From assembly GCA_026416715.1 (NCBI GenBank), contig JAOAEQ010000010.1, positions 36,002 through 100,001 of the forward strand: 64,000 nucleotides of DNA, read 5' to 3'. This DNA is from a bacterium (GTDB lineage: Bacteria; UBP4; UBA4092; JAOAEQ01). Each line of letters starts with the position of its first letter. Position 1 is the first letter of the stretch. The notes under the pieces were generated by a model. The model saw only the letters and a program-made list of their open reading frames with translations. It made no database searches and was not told the DNA's origin. The position numbers and the translations under genes were made by a program. Shown one piece after another: positions 1 through 7,440 of the stretch.

Positions 1-216
1 CTGTATGAGTTCGATGTTTCCATCAACCGCAAATTTCTCTGCCATAATTTCGACAAACGCAGAGTGTAATGCCGTCTTAACCTGTTTCGTTTTCGCAGAA
101 TCAAGTTCTATCTTTCGAATTCGTTGATTAAATCGGTCTTCAACCATCTGCTGAAACTTCTTCAGCGGGATGCGTAACCCGACGTAAGGTAAATCGGTGC
201 TTCTCGTCCGTTTCAT
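1..216 (-). CDS. Hypothetical protein, N-terminal part only (runs off the left edge)
   Basis: An open frame of 72 codons starts at an ATG (216-214) and continues past base 1 without a stop. A clear ribosome-binding site, AGGAGAG, sits just upstream. The visible part is hydrophilic and strongly charged, begins MKRTRSTDLPYVGLRIPLKK and looks helical; there is no signal peptide or membrane segment. I do not recognise the family. A long perfect hairpin (243-287) lies about 27 bases upstream of the start, inside the likely leader. The gene is divergent from yqeC. The good start signal makes a real gene likely; the function is unknown. Confidence 0.6.
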   Translation of the reverse strand, partial: MKRTRSTDLPYVGLRIPLKKFQQMVEDRFNQRIRKIELDSAKTKQVKTALHSAFVEIMAEKFAVDGNIELIQ

Positions 217-242
217 AATCTCTCCTGGTGTCGAATATAATA

Positions 243-287
243 CGGAGAGGAACAAGAGCGGGTTAAAGCCGCTCTTGTTCCTCTCTG
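243..287. repeat. Long palindrome (17-bp perfect stem, 7-nt loop)
   Basis: Arms at 245-261 and 269-285 are perfect inverted copies with loop GTTAAAG. The stem extends by a G-T wobble and one more C-G pair to 243-287. There is no T-tract on either side, so it is not an ordinary intrinsic terminator. It lies in the divergent spacer, immediately upstream of the ribosome-binding site of the left-edge gene. It resembles other spacer palindromes of this window in architecture but not in arm sequence. Confidence 0.8.
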
Positions 288-429
288 GTATCAATTCTTC
301 AATAAAAGCATATAAATTATACCAAGGTAGGATTCAAATATGATAGCAGTCAGCATTGAAATAGTTTATGCTATAATGGAGAAAGTAACCAGATACTATT
401 GAGAATCATCGGTTGGTATGTAAGCGGAT

Positions 430-1287
430 ATGAAACTAAACCTATTAAGTACTCTCGGATTAACAAAACCCGCTGTGGTAAGCATTATCGGAACCGGGGG
501 TAAAACTACTCTGATGTATCGCTTAGCAAAAGAATTGGTTACACGCAAACATACGGTGATAACAACGACTACCACTAAAATATATCCCCCAGAACCAGAA
601 CAATCGCCTTGTTTAATCGAGGTATCGAAAATCACCGCTGATAAAATCCGGTTTATAAACGGGCTGATTAATAAAGAACGGCATATAACCCTTACTGCTG
701 GCAGAAATCAGGAAGATAAACTTGTCGGATTCAAACCTTCGGTAATAGATAAACTCGTTAATCAGTTACAGCCGGATTATCTGCTGATTGAAGCAGATGG
801 TGCCAGAGGAAAATCGCTTAAAGCGTATCGCTTGGAAAATCCGCAATCCGTAATCCAAAACTCGAAACCAAAATCTGCAATTTTAAATCTGAAATCTCAC
901 ATTGAACCCGTTATTCCTCGATCGACTACATTGTGTATTCTGGTAATTGGGTGGGATGTTTTGGGAAAGCCGTTGAATGAACGGTATGTCCATCGAGCGA
1001 AACTCCTCGCTAACCTAATTCATGCTCAATTGAATTCGAACATCTCAATTGCGCACATCATTGATGCATTATGTCTACCCGGCGGGTATATCTCTCGAGT
1101 TCCAACAAAATGCACATTAACCGTTTTTATCAATAAAGTGGAGGTAGAAAGGAATTCCAAGAACCTAGTTGATTTCTGCGCTGAACTCAATAATCAATCG
1201 CCTAGAAGAATTAATCAGATTGTTATAGGTTCATTATTAGATGAACATCATAAATTTATCGTCGTTCAATCAAAAACTAACCGCTAA
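430..1287 (+). CDS. yqeC: YqeC-like putative selenium-dependent hydroxylase accessory protein
   Basis: The protein is 285 residues long. A P-loop-like GTGGKTT stands at residues 21-27 after a short beta strand, followed by a run TTTTTK at 45-50 and an IEADGARGKSLKAY segment near 118-133. This layout is that of the YqeC family, which is tied to selenium-dependent molybdenum hydroxylases in other genomes. No hydroxylase or cofactor gene is visible here, so that role is by family only. Residues 137-157 are encoded by a 63-bp heptanucleotide tandem repeat and appear as an insert just before the conserved EPVIP segment. The start is the first ATG; a weak AAGCGG lies upstream. It is divergent from the left-edge gene and followed by an RlmI-like gene after 72 bp. 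Confidence 0.75.
   Translation: MKLNLLSTLGLTKPAVVSIIGTGGKTTLMYRLAKELVTRKHTVITTTTTKIYPPEPEQSPCLIEVSKITADKIRFINGLINKERHITLTAGRNQEDKLVGFKPSVIDKLVNQLQPDYLLIEADGARGKSLKAYRLENPQSVIQNSKPKSAILNLKSHIEPVIPRSTTLCILVIGWDVLGKPLNERYVHRAKLLANLIHAQLNSNISIAHIIDALCLPGGYISRVPTKCTLTVFINKVEVERNSKNLVDFCAELNNQSPRRINQIVIGSLLDEHHKFIVVQSKTNR
838..900. repeat. Degenerate heptanucleotide tandem repeat inside yqeC
   Basis: Nine consecutive 7-base units, AATCCGC, AATCCGT, AATCCAA, AACTCGA, AACCAAA, ATCTGCA, ATTTTAA, ATCTGAA and ATCTCAC, make exactly 63 bp, a multiple of three. They therefore add 21 residues to YqeC without breaking the frame. The same 7-base periodicity appears in spacers at 58,439, 60,557, 62,561 and 63,698. 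Confidence 0.75.
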
Positions 1288-1359
1288 GCCAAAAAGAAAT
1301 CATATTCATTAGCGAACGTTGCGATTAACTAATCGCGCTTTGCGGGTAACTATTATCGT

Positions 1360-2535
1360 ATGCTCCAATTAGTGCTCAAAAAAAACGAAGAGAAGCGCAT
1401 TCGAGCGGGTCATCCATGGATATTTAGTAATGAACTTACTAAAATCGAAAAATGCGTTCCCGGTGAACTGGTTGATGTTTATGATTACCGGCATCAGTTT
1501 ATCGGACGGGGATACTATAATCCCCATTCGTTGATAGCTGTCCGACTATTAACCCGAGTCCAAACAGAAGAAATTAACGCCGTTTTCTTCAAGAAGAAAC
1601 TACTTGCTGCAATTGAATATCGGCAACAGATTTATCCGCATGAAAACTCATATCGAGTTGTTTATAGCGAAGCGGATGGGATTCCTGGCTTGATTATTGA
1701 TAAGTATGAACATTGTCTCGTTATGCAAATCCTAACCGCTGGGATGGAAGTATGGCAGCAAACGATTATTGATCTTCTCATTGAACTATATCAACCTAAT
1801 TGCATCTATCTCCGAAACGATTCGCCATTTCGGACGCTAGAAGGACTGTCTCTTGAAAGTAAACTGATTTATGGAACGGTACCTGACCCGCTGATAATAC
1901 AACAAGATGGATTGAAGTTTAAGGTCGATATTGCGCATGGGCAGAAAACTGGGTTCTTTTTTGACCATCGAGATAATCGAAAATCAATAACTTCCTTTAT
2001 TGCAGGAAAAACTGTTCTCGATGCATTTTGTGGAACCGGTGTATGGTCTATTTATGCGGCGAAATTCGGCGCGCGATCTGTGCTTGGAATTGATAGTTCC
2101 GAATCTGCACTTGCAATAGCGCAAGAAAATGCAGCATTAAATGAAGTAACGAAACTCTGTCAATTTCAGATTGGAGAAACATTTGAAACTCTAAAGAGGT
2201 TAGAAAATGAAAAGCGACAGTTTGATTGTGTTATACTTGATCCGCCGGCTTTTGCGAAAAGTCGAACCCATATCCCAACTGCAATTAAAGGATATCGCGA
2301 ACTTAACCAGCGCGCGATACGATTACTTCCTACCGGCGGATATCTCGTAACCGCATCCTGTTCGCATCATATCAGCCGTGAACGATTCTTCGAAATGCTT
2401 AAATCGGCTGCGGAGAAAGAAAAAGTGTTTCTTCGTTTAATCCGGTTCGGACAACAGGCGCTTGACCATCCGATTCTGCTTACCATTCCGGAAACCGAAT
2501 ATCTCAAATGTGTTACCGTTCAAATCATTCGGTGA
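1360..2535 (+). CDS. rlmI: RlmI-like class I SAM-dependent rRNA methyltransferase
   Basis: The protein has 391 residues, the usual length for COG1092 enzymes. Residues 1-75 form a PUA-type RNA-binding domain with the KRIRAGHPWIFSNEL signature. The Rossmann methyltransferase domain follows, with motif I VLDAFCGTG at 219-227 and motif IV DPPAF at 294-298. A later TASCS segment contains the Cys expected of 5-methylcytosine enzymes. Family members methylate cytosine 1962 of 23S rRNA; the exact target here is inferred. The start ATG lies in a spacer without a strong ribosome-binding site but matches the conserved N-terminus. It is transcribed in the same direction as yqeC and converges on rsfS. 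Confidence 0.85.
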   Translation: MLQLVLKKNEEKRIRAGHPWIFSNELTKIEKCVPGELVDVYDYRHQFIGRGYYNPHSLIAVRLLTRVQTEEINAVFFKKKLLAAIEYRQQIYPHENSYRVVYSEADGIPGLIIDKYEHCLVMQILTAGMEVWQQTIIDLLIELYQPNCIYLRNDSPFRTLEGLSLESKLIYGTVPDPLIIQQDGLKFKVDIAHGQKTGFFFDHRDNRKSITSFIAGKTVLDAFCGTGVWSIYAAKFGARSVLGIDSSESALAIAQENAALNEVTKLCQFQIGETFETLKRLENEKRQFDCVILDPPAFAKSRTHIPTAIKGYRELNQRAIRLLPTGGYLVTASCSHHISRERFFEMLKSAAEKEKVFLRLIRFGQQALDHPILLTIPETEYLKCVTVQIIR

Positions 2536-2657
2536 ACCAACTCTGGTTACGGTATCTTGACGAGTCGTTGCTCGGCATACGCAATGCGGCGTTCGGTATA
2601 AACTTACAACAATACTTTTTCTGAAACCGAAATCCTGTTACGGTACCTATTCTCCTT

Positions 2658-3059
2658 TTAGTTCAACCGCCATTCCGGATTAGTTAAATCAGGAAGTTTG
2701 CCATATACGACCGGAGCATCACCCCAGAGTCGTTCAAGTTCATAATATTCCCGCGTTTCTGGTTCAAGAATATGAACGACAACCGAACCATAATCTAAAA
2801 TAACCCAATGACCGTATTCATATCCTTCCCGATGAAGATATTTAACCTGATAATCTTTTTTCAGTGTCTCTGCTATATATTCCGCTAGCGCGCGAACGTG
2901 GGTATCGGAATCCCCACTACACAGAACGAAAAAATCAGTGAAATCAGTCAGTTGCCGTAAATCAAGTACCGCAATGCCGAACCCTTTTTTATCCGCAGCG
3001 AGTTTTGCAACGCGGATCGATAGATGTCGTGCCAATATTGGTGACTCACCTCCCATCAA
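2658..3059 (-). CDS. rsfS: Ribosomal silencing factor RsfS
   Basis: The 133-residue protein matches the RsfS/Iojap family over its whole length. It shows DLRQLTDFTDFFVLCSGDSDTHVRALAEYI, seen as DFFVLCSG near residue 42, then the Y-H-R-E-GYEYGHWVILDYG and VVVHIL core. RsfS binds ribosomal protein uL14 and blocks 30S-50S joining when nutrients are low. It lies 24 bp downstream of yqeK on the same strand, the usual yqeK-rsfS pairing. A start slightly further in is possible because the first residues MMGGESP are not conserved. Confidence 0.9.
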   Translation of the reverse strand: MMGGESPILARHLSIRVAKLAADKKGFGIAVLDLRQLTDFTDFFVLCSGDSDTHVRALAEYIAETLKKDYQVKYLHREGYEYGHWVILDYGSVVVHILEPETREYYELERLWGDAPVVYGKLPDLTNPEWRLN

Positions 3060-3083
3060 AACCGATACAATCGGATACGAACT

Positions 3084-3677
3084 TTATCCGTTTGTATCCG
3101 CTGTTCTATCTGTTTGAACCATATGTTTTAAGTATTCAACTGCCTCTATTCCCCGCGAATGTATCCGCTGGCGTTGTTTTTTTAAAAAATCTAATTTCGC
3201 TTCTAAAACGGCTAAGGTTAATTCGGTTAAACTATGGCTCATACTTCGTTTTATAGTATCTGGTATCTCGAACGCACGATATGGCTCAATATAATCGGCA
3301 ATAAAAATGACTTTCTCCAATTCACTCATCTGAGCTCTTCCGGTAGAATGATAGCGAATCGCCGCTAATATGTCCGGGGCATGAATGTTAAATTCGGTTT
3401 GCGCTATCAGTGCAGAAATAGGTGCGTGCCAGAGTTCTGGAATCAGCTGTTCTTCAGCATCAATTACATCAGGATAGGTTTGCAGAATTGCTTTTTGTTT
3501 AGTGATAGGAAAACAACGGGCGCAATCATGTAAGAGCCCAGCAATTTGGGCTTGATGACCATCTACTGCAAACTGTTTCGCTAAACGTAATGCTGTTGTT
3601 TTCACACCGAGTGAATGGAGATATTTTGGCTGGTCAAGATATGTTGCTAGTTTATGTTCTATCTCTATAACGTCTAT
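3084..3677 (-). CDS. yqeK: YqeK-family HD-domain diadenosine tetraphosphatase, probable AUA start
   Basis: The HD-domain core has AGLLHDCAR as the metal-binding His-Asp pair and a later IRYHSTG segment, as in YqeK, which splits Ap4A symmetrically into two ADP. The first standard start in frame, GTG at 3605, has no ribosome-binding site and would remove the conserved HSLGV metal-ligand motif. The frame stays open upstream and encodes KLATYLDQPKYLHSLGV. It is closed by TAG at 3681-3683 and contains no ATG, GTG or TTG there. An ATA codon at 3677-3675 stands six bases after AGGAG, so I extend the gene to it, giving about 197 residues, close to the family length. The coding identity is sure; the start is inferred. 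It sits upstream of rsfS. Confidence 0.8.
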   Translation of the reverse strand: MDVIEIEHKLATYLDQPKYLHSLGVKTTALRLAKQFAVDGHQAQIAGLLHDCARCFPITKQKAILQTYPDVIDAEEQLIPELWHAPISALIAQTEFNIHAPDILAAIRYHSTGRAQMSELEKVIFIADYIEPYRAFEIPDTIKRSMSHSLTELTLAVLEAKLDFLKKQRQRIHSRGIEAVEYLKHMVQTDRTADTNG

Positions 3678-3782
3678 TGGCTACTCCTATACCATCAAAA
3701 CATTAAAACCAATTTCTTGTATTTCATTATATATTACAATTTTAATGTAAATCAATACAGTTAATTCCAGAGTATAGGAATG

Positions 3783-3814
3783 GGGATAATGTTATATTAA
3801 AATAACATTATCCC
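3783..3814. repeat. Palindrome downstream of ftsZ
   Basis: A 13-bp perfect stem, GGGATAATGTTAT with its complement, encloses loop ATTAAA. It lies between the stop of ftsZ (3841) and yqeK on the strand they share. It could end the dcw transcript, but no U-tract follows on the minus strand, so a structural or repeat element is as likely. Confidence 0.65.
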
Positions 3815-3840
3815 TATCCCGTATCCTCTACGCCGGAAAA

Positions 3841-5148
3841 TTAGACGGCAGGGCGCGAAGCTTGCCGTCGTCGCAAATATGCAGGAATTTCGTAATCTGT
3901 TGGGGAAAATGCCGGCGTCTGCGGTATACCGATTTCCGAGTCATGTACTCCGGACTTCTCCGATTCAGGCGGTGCAAATAACGGCGTATCGGTATAAGGA
4001 GAACTTTCGAGCTCAGCTGGTTTATCGGAATCATTTTTTGATGTCGTCACCGTGGGCTCTAGAATCGGCACCGGAGTAAACGGTTCTACTATTGATTCAG
4101 ATGATTCAGATACTTTTTCTTCAATCTGTTCCAGCGGTATCGATTTCGCTTTCGTCTCAGAAAAATCCTGGTGTATTTCACTCAATGCATCTTTCCCTTC
4201 AAACCCAGTTGCAATCATAGTGACTTTTATTGCGTCACCGAACTGCTCATCAATCACTGCGCCAAATATGATATTCGCTTGCGGATTTGCTAAAGTCGCT
4301 ACAGTACCTGCAGCTTGATATATTTCACCTATCGTCAATGAAGGACCACCGGTAATATTAAGTAAAATATTTTTCGCACCAGCGATTTTCGATTTCTCTA
4401 ACAATCCAGATTCACTTGCGGATTTAACTGCTAACGTCGCCCGGTTCTCCCCCGTTGCTGTCCCAATACCAATAACCGCTCCACCTTGATTCCCCATAAC
4501 TGATTTAATACTCGCAAAATCGACGTTGATTATCCCAGGAACATAAATCAAATCTGAAATACTGCTTACCGCCTGATAAAGCATATTATTTGCGGTAGCA
4601 AATGTTTCTGCTAATGTAGCTGTTTCACCAACTAGTGAAATCAAGTAGTCATTCGGAATAATCATCAGCGCATCGATTGTATCTTTCAACTCGGTTATTC
4701 CTTGTTCCGCAATTTTAACCCGGTTTATTTCAAACTTGAACGGTTTGGTTACTACTCCAACGGTTAGAATGCCGAGTTCTTTTGCCAGTTTCGCAATTAC
4801 CGGCAATGCTCCGGTACCGGTTCCGCCACCTAACCCTGCAGCGAGAAAAACGATATTCGCACCAAGTAATGCATCTCGAATTAGGTCGAGTGATTCTTCA
4901 GCAGCTTTTTTCCCGAGTTCGGGATCGCCACCCGCACCTAATCCACGGGTAACCGTTTCTCCGAGCTGGACTTTATATGCAGTTTTCGATTTCAGCAGAC
5001 TTTGTACATCAGTATTCATAACCATTAACTCGACTCCGCTTAATCCAAAGTCGAGCATCCCGTCAACTGCATTGCATCCAGCACCACCGATACCAATCAC
5101 TTTAATCTTACCATTACTTTGTGCTTCATTAGAAAACTCTAATATCAT
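3841..5148 (-). CDS. ftsZ: Cell division protein FtsZ
   Basis: FtsZ is the tubulin-like GTPase that polymerises into the division ring at mid-cell. The 435-residue protein shows the nucleotide-binding core with GGAGCNAVDGM at 21-31, the tubulin signature GGGTGTG at 107-113 and the T7-loop region. An acidic, proline-rich linker runs from about 320 to 415. A conserved C-terminal peptide YEIPAYLRRRQ, which binds FtsA, is present. The start has an excellent ribosome-binding site, AAAGGAGGATATC then ATG. It is the last gene of the dcw operon, 57 bp after ftsA. That spacer carries its own motif at 5161-5185. Confidence 0.98.
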   Translation of the reverse strand: MILEFSNEAQSNGKIKVIGIGGAGCNAVDGMLDFGLSGVELMVMNTDVQSLLKSKTAYKVQLGETVTRGLGAGGDPELGKKAAEESLDLIRDALLGANIVFLAAGLGGGTGTGALPVIAKLAKELGILTVGVVTKPFKFEINRVKIAEQGITELKDTIDALMIIPNDYLISLVGETATLAETFATANNMLYQAVSSISDLIYVPGIINVDFASIKSVMGNQGGAVIGIGTATGENRATLAVKSASESGLLEKSKIAGAKNILLNITGGPSLTIGEIYQAAGTVATLANPQANIIFGAVIDEQFGDAIKVTMIATGFEGKDALSEIHQDFSETKAKSIPLEQIEEKVSESSESIVEPFTPVPILEPTVTTSKNDSDKPAELESSPYTDTPLFAPPESEKSGVHDSEIGIPQTPAFSPTDYEIPAYLRRRQASRPAV

Positions 5149-5160
5149 GATATCCTCCTT

Positions 5161-5185
5161 TTACCCTGAACAAAGTCGAAGGTAA
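5161..5185. repeat. Short dispersed-type motif with TTACC/GGTAA ends in the ftsA-ftsZ spacer
   Basis: The core CCCTGAACAAAGTCGAAGG (5164-5182) is flanked by TTACC on the left and GGTAA on the right, which are inverted copies. The core closely resembles the CCTTCGAC...CTCAGGG motif that I know as a repeated spacer sequence in many unrelated bacterial genomes. Only one copy is seen in this window. Confidence 0.45.
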
Positions 5186-5205
5186 TAAATTTTTATGTTC
5201 GCTGT

Positions 5206-6423
5206 TTAAAAATTATTTAACCAACCAGAGATTTTATCCCACCACTTCCACCGTCGTAGCGGTTTCTGCAATCGTAATTCATAACCAAATAGCAATAGGC
5301 CAACTCCGGTTGAATATATCGGACTACTTACCGGTTCAGTTAATCCCCGGATACCAAAGGGAGCACCGATTCGTATCGGGAGCTGGAACACTTCTTTCGC
5401 CAACTCTTTTACCCCGGGCATTAAGGTCACCCCACCGGTCAACACCACACCCGCTGGTCGACGATATCGATGCGGAACATGGTCTAACTGCTCTTTAATC
5501 AAAGTATAAATCTCTTCCATCCGGGGTTGAATAATTTCCGCAAGTTTTTTTCGTTCAACCATTTGCGGTTCTCGGCCAACCACATCGTTAATTTCAAATT
5601 GTTCTTCATCTCCTACCAAAGCAACATACGCACAGCCATATTTCCGTTTAATATTTTCGGCATCGAATCGAGTTACCCGTAATCCTTCTGCGATATCCTT
5701 GGTAATATAATTGCCACCGAGTGGAATAATCTGGGTATGCCGAATCCCATTCTTCCCAAAAATCACTACATCGGTCGTGCCACCACCAATATCCGCCATA
5801 ATTACACCTAAATCCCGTTCATCATCATTCAGTATTGCACGGCTTGAGGCTAACGGTTGTAATACGATATCTTCTACCTCAACTCCTGCTTGATTAACTG
5901 ATTTCGCAATATTATTCGCTGAAGTTAAAGCTCCTGTGACCACGTGGATTTCAACATCTAGTCTTGTCCCTGCAAAACCGATGGGATTCTTAATTCCACT
6001 CTGTTCGTCTACAATATATTCTTGAACTAAAGTATGAATTATTTCACGACCAGCAGGAGTAACCATTGCCATTGCTTTTTCGCGAGCGCGCGCGACATCT
6101 TCTTCCGTTATTCCACGTAAGGGAGCAACCACCTCAATTCCAGCTCGCGCATTCTGACATTGAATATGATTTCCGCTAATGCCGACAATTGCTTTTTTTA
6201 CTTCAACATTCGCTATATCTTGTGCTTTCTGCACAGACCGTTGAATTGACCGGGTTGTACTCTCTAAATCTACTATCATTCCACGTTCGAGTCCTTCCGA
6301 GGGAACCGTCCCTATCCCGATAATACTCATCTCTCCATCTTCGTGTATTTCAGCAATCAATGTTCTGACTTGCGTAGTCCCGATGTCTAGCCCTACAATA
6401 AGATTTTGTTTTGTTTTAGCCAT
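5206..6423 (-). CDS. ftsA: Cell division protein FtsA
   Basis: FtsA is the actin-like ATPase that tethers FtsZ to the membrane and recruits later division proteins. The sequence starts with NLIVGLDIGTTQVRTLIAE (phosphate-1 motif DIGTTQ). It has the SHS2/1C insert and the phosphate-2 block MADIGGGTTDVVIF. It ends in a short amphipathic tail rich in W, K and L (RRWKWWDKISGWLNNF) that fits a membrane-targeting helix. I start it at ATG 6423, which has AAAGGAA eight bases upstream; the longer TTG start at 6456 has no ribosome-binding site. It is 405 residues long, between ftsQ and ftsZ in the dcw operon. Confidence 0.96.
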   Translation of the reverse strand: MAKTKQNLIVGLDIGTTQVRTLIAEIHEDGEMSIIGIGTVPSEGLERGMIVDLESTTRSIQRSVQKAQDIANVEVKKAIVGISGNHIQCQNARAGIEVVAPLRGITEEDVARAREKAMAMVTPAGREIIHTLVQEYIVDEQSGIKNPIGFAGTRLDVEIHVVTGALTSANNIAKSVNQAGVEVEDIVLQPLASSRAILNDDERDLGVIMADIGGGTTDVVIFGKNGIRHTQIIPLGGNYITKDIAEGLRVTRFDAENIKRKYGCAYVALVGDEEQFEINDVVGREPQMVERKKLAEIIQPRMEEIYTLIKEQLDHVPHRYRRPAGVVLTGGVTLMPGVKELAKEVFQLPIRIGAPFGIRGLTEPVSSPIYSTGVGLLLFGYELRLQKPLRRWKWWDKISGWLNNF

Positions 6424-6476
6424 ACTTAATGTTCCTTTAACGTTTACACGTTTCAAGTTCTAGCTATTGTTGGTAC

Positions 6477-7355
6477 TTATGTTTGTACCTTATTGGATTC
6501 CGTTCCTTTATCTCGCTTTTTATTCACAATTTTGGGCTTCGTTACAATGCCTTGTTTATCAAATCGTAAATCTATATATTCTTCTTCCAGCTGCTGCTGT
6601 TTTATTATCTGCCAGATGTGTAACAATTTGTTTAATCGTTCTTCAAAATTTTCTTTCCCAAGACGAATTTCTGTCCCTTCATGCAGCGTATACAACAAAA
6701 GGTTATCCGGTGCAGTAATATTGAATTCTGATATTTCCTTCAGAAACCATGGCGCATTTTCTTTTAAATAGGTGATAACCGTTAGAACATTCCGCATTCC
6801 GTCTGAATTGATACGGGTTGGATGTTCAACGAGTACATTCTCTGGGACTGTAACTATCGGTAATTCTTGTAACGATTCCGGATATATTCCTGGTAGCAGA
6901 TATCCTTCAGCATCAACACCATACATTTCTTTTCCGCATACTACTGCGATAGGACTACGTTCAACTACATCTATTCGTATCGTAGCTGGAAACCGTTTTT
7001 GTATCCGAACTTCTTTTACCCAGGGATGAACCATAACTCGCTTAATAATATTCCGTGTTGGTAAAGTGACTAGATTCTTTTGCAACTGTACATCGGCTAA
7101 ATTAAGTATTTCGGTTCTATTAATCTGTTTTGTTGTACTAATTTCGACTTTACGCAGCGAAAAATAATTAGACCAGAATACAAACATAGTTAATTGAATC
7201 CCTACAAGAATTACGATCAACATCAACAATCCAGTTAATACACCATGCAATACCTTTTTCCAAATATAGTGTGGTGGAATGTCTTTCTGAACTTTACGTT
7301 TCTTCTTTTTAAGATGTTCATTATTGATTTTTATATGGGTATAGATGGATTTCAT
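6477..7355 (-). CDS. ftsQ: Cell division protein FtsQ/DivIB
   Basis: This is a bitopic division protein of 292 residues. A basic cytoplasmic tail of about 35 residues with a KKKKRKVQK stretch is followed by one membrane segment (about 38-61). A POTRA domain spans about 65-138, with FSLRKVEISTTKQINRTEI and WVKEVRIQKRFPATIRIDVVER. A beta domain follows and the tail is lysine-rich. FtsQ links FtsA/FtsZ-side assembly to the FtsB-FtsL complex and to septal synthesis. Its place between murC-murB and ftsA is the standard one and supports the call despite low family conservation. Confidence 0.9.
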   Translation of the reverse strand: MKSIYTHIKINNEHLKKKKRKVQKDIPPHYIWKKVLHGVLTGLLMLIVILVGIQLTMFVFWSNYFSLRKVEISTTKQINRTEILNLADVQLQKNLVTLPTRNIIKRVMVHPWVKEVRIQKRFPATIRIDVVERSPIAVVCGKEMYGVDAEGYLLPGIYPESLQELPIVTVPENVLVEHPTRINSDGMRNVLTVITYLKENAPWFLKEISEFNITAPDNLLLYTLHEGTEIRLGKENFEERLNKLLHIWQIIKQQQLEEEYIDLRFDKQGIVTKPKIVNKKRDKGTESNKVQT

Positions 7356-7440
7356 ATGATTGTATTTCCATAAACTTCATAACCTTACGGCGTCAGATTA
7401 CTTCATTATCATCTGTGGCAATTTGGATGAAATTATACAC

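Noticed and set aside
4736-5185. 149-codon frame on the plus strand over ftsZ
   Set aside because: It is the shadow of ftsZ on the opposite strand; the minus frame is the conserved one.
6424-6456. Longer FtsA from TTG 6456
   Set aside because: No ribosome-binding site in front, while ATG 6423 has AAAGGAA at proper spacing and fits the family N-terminus.
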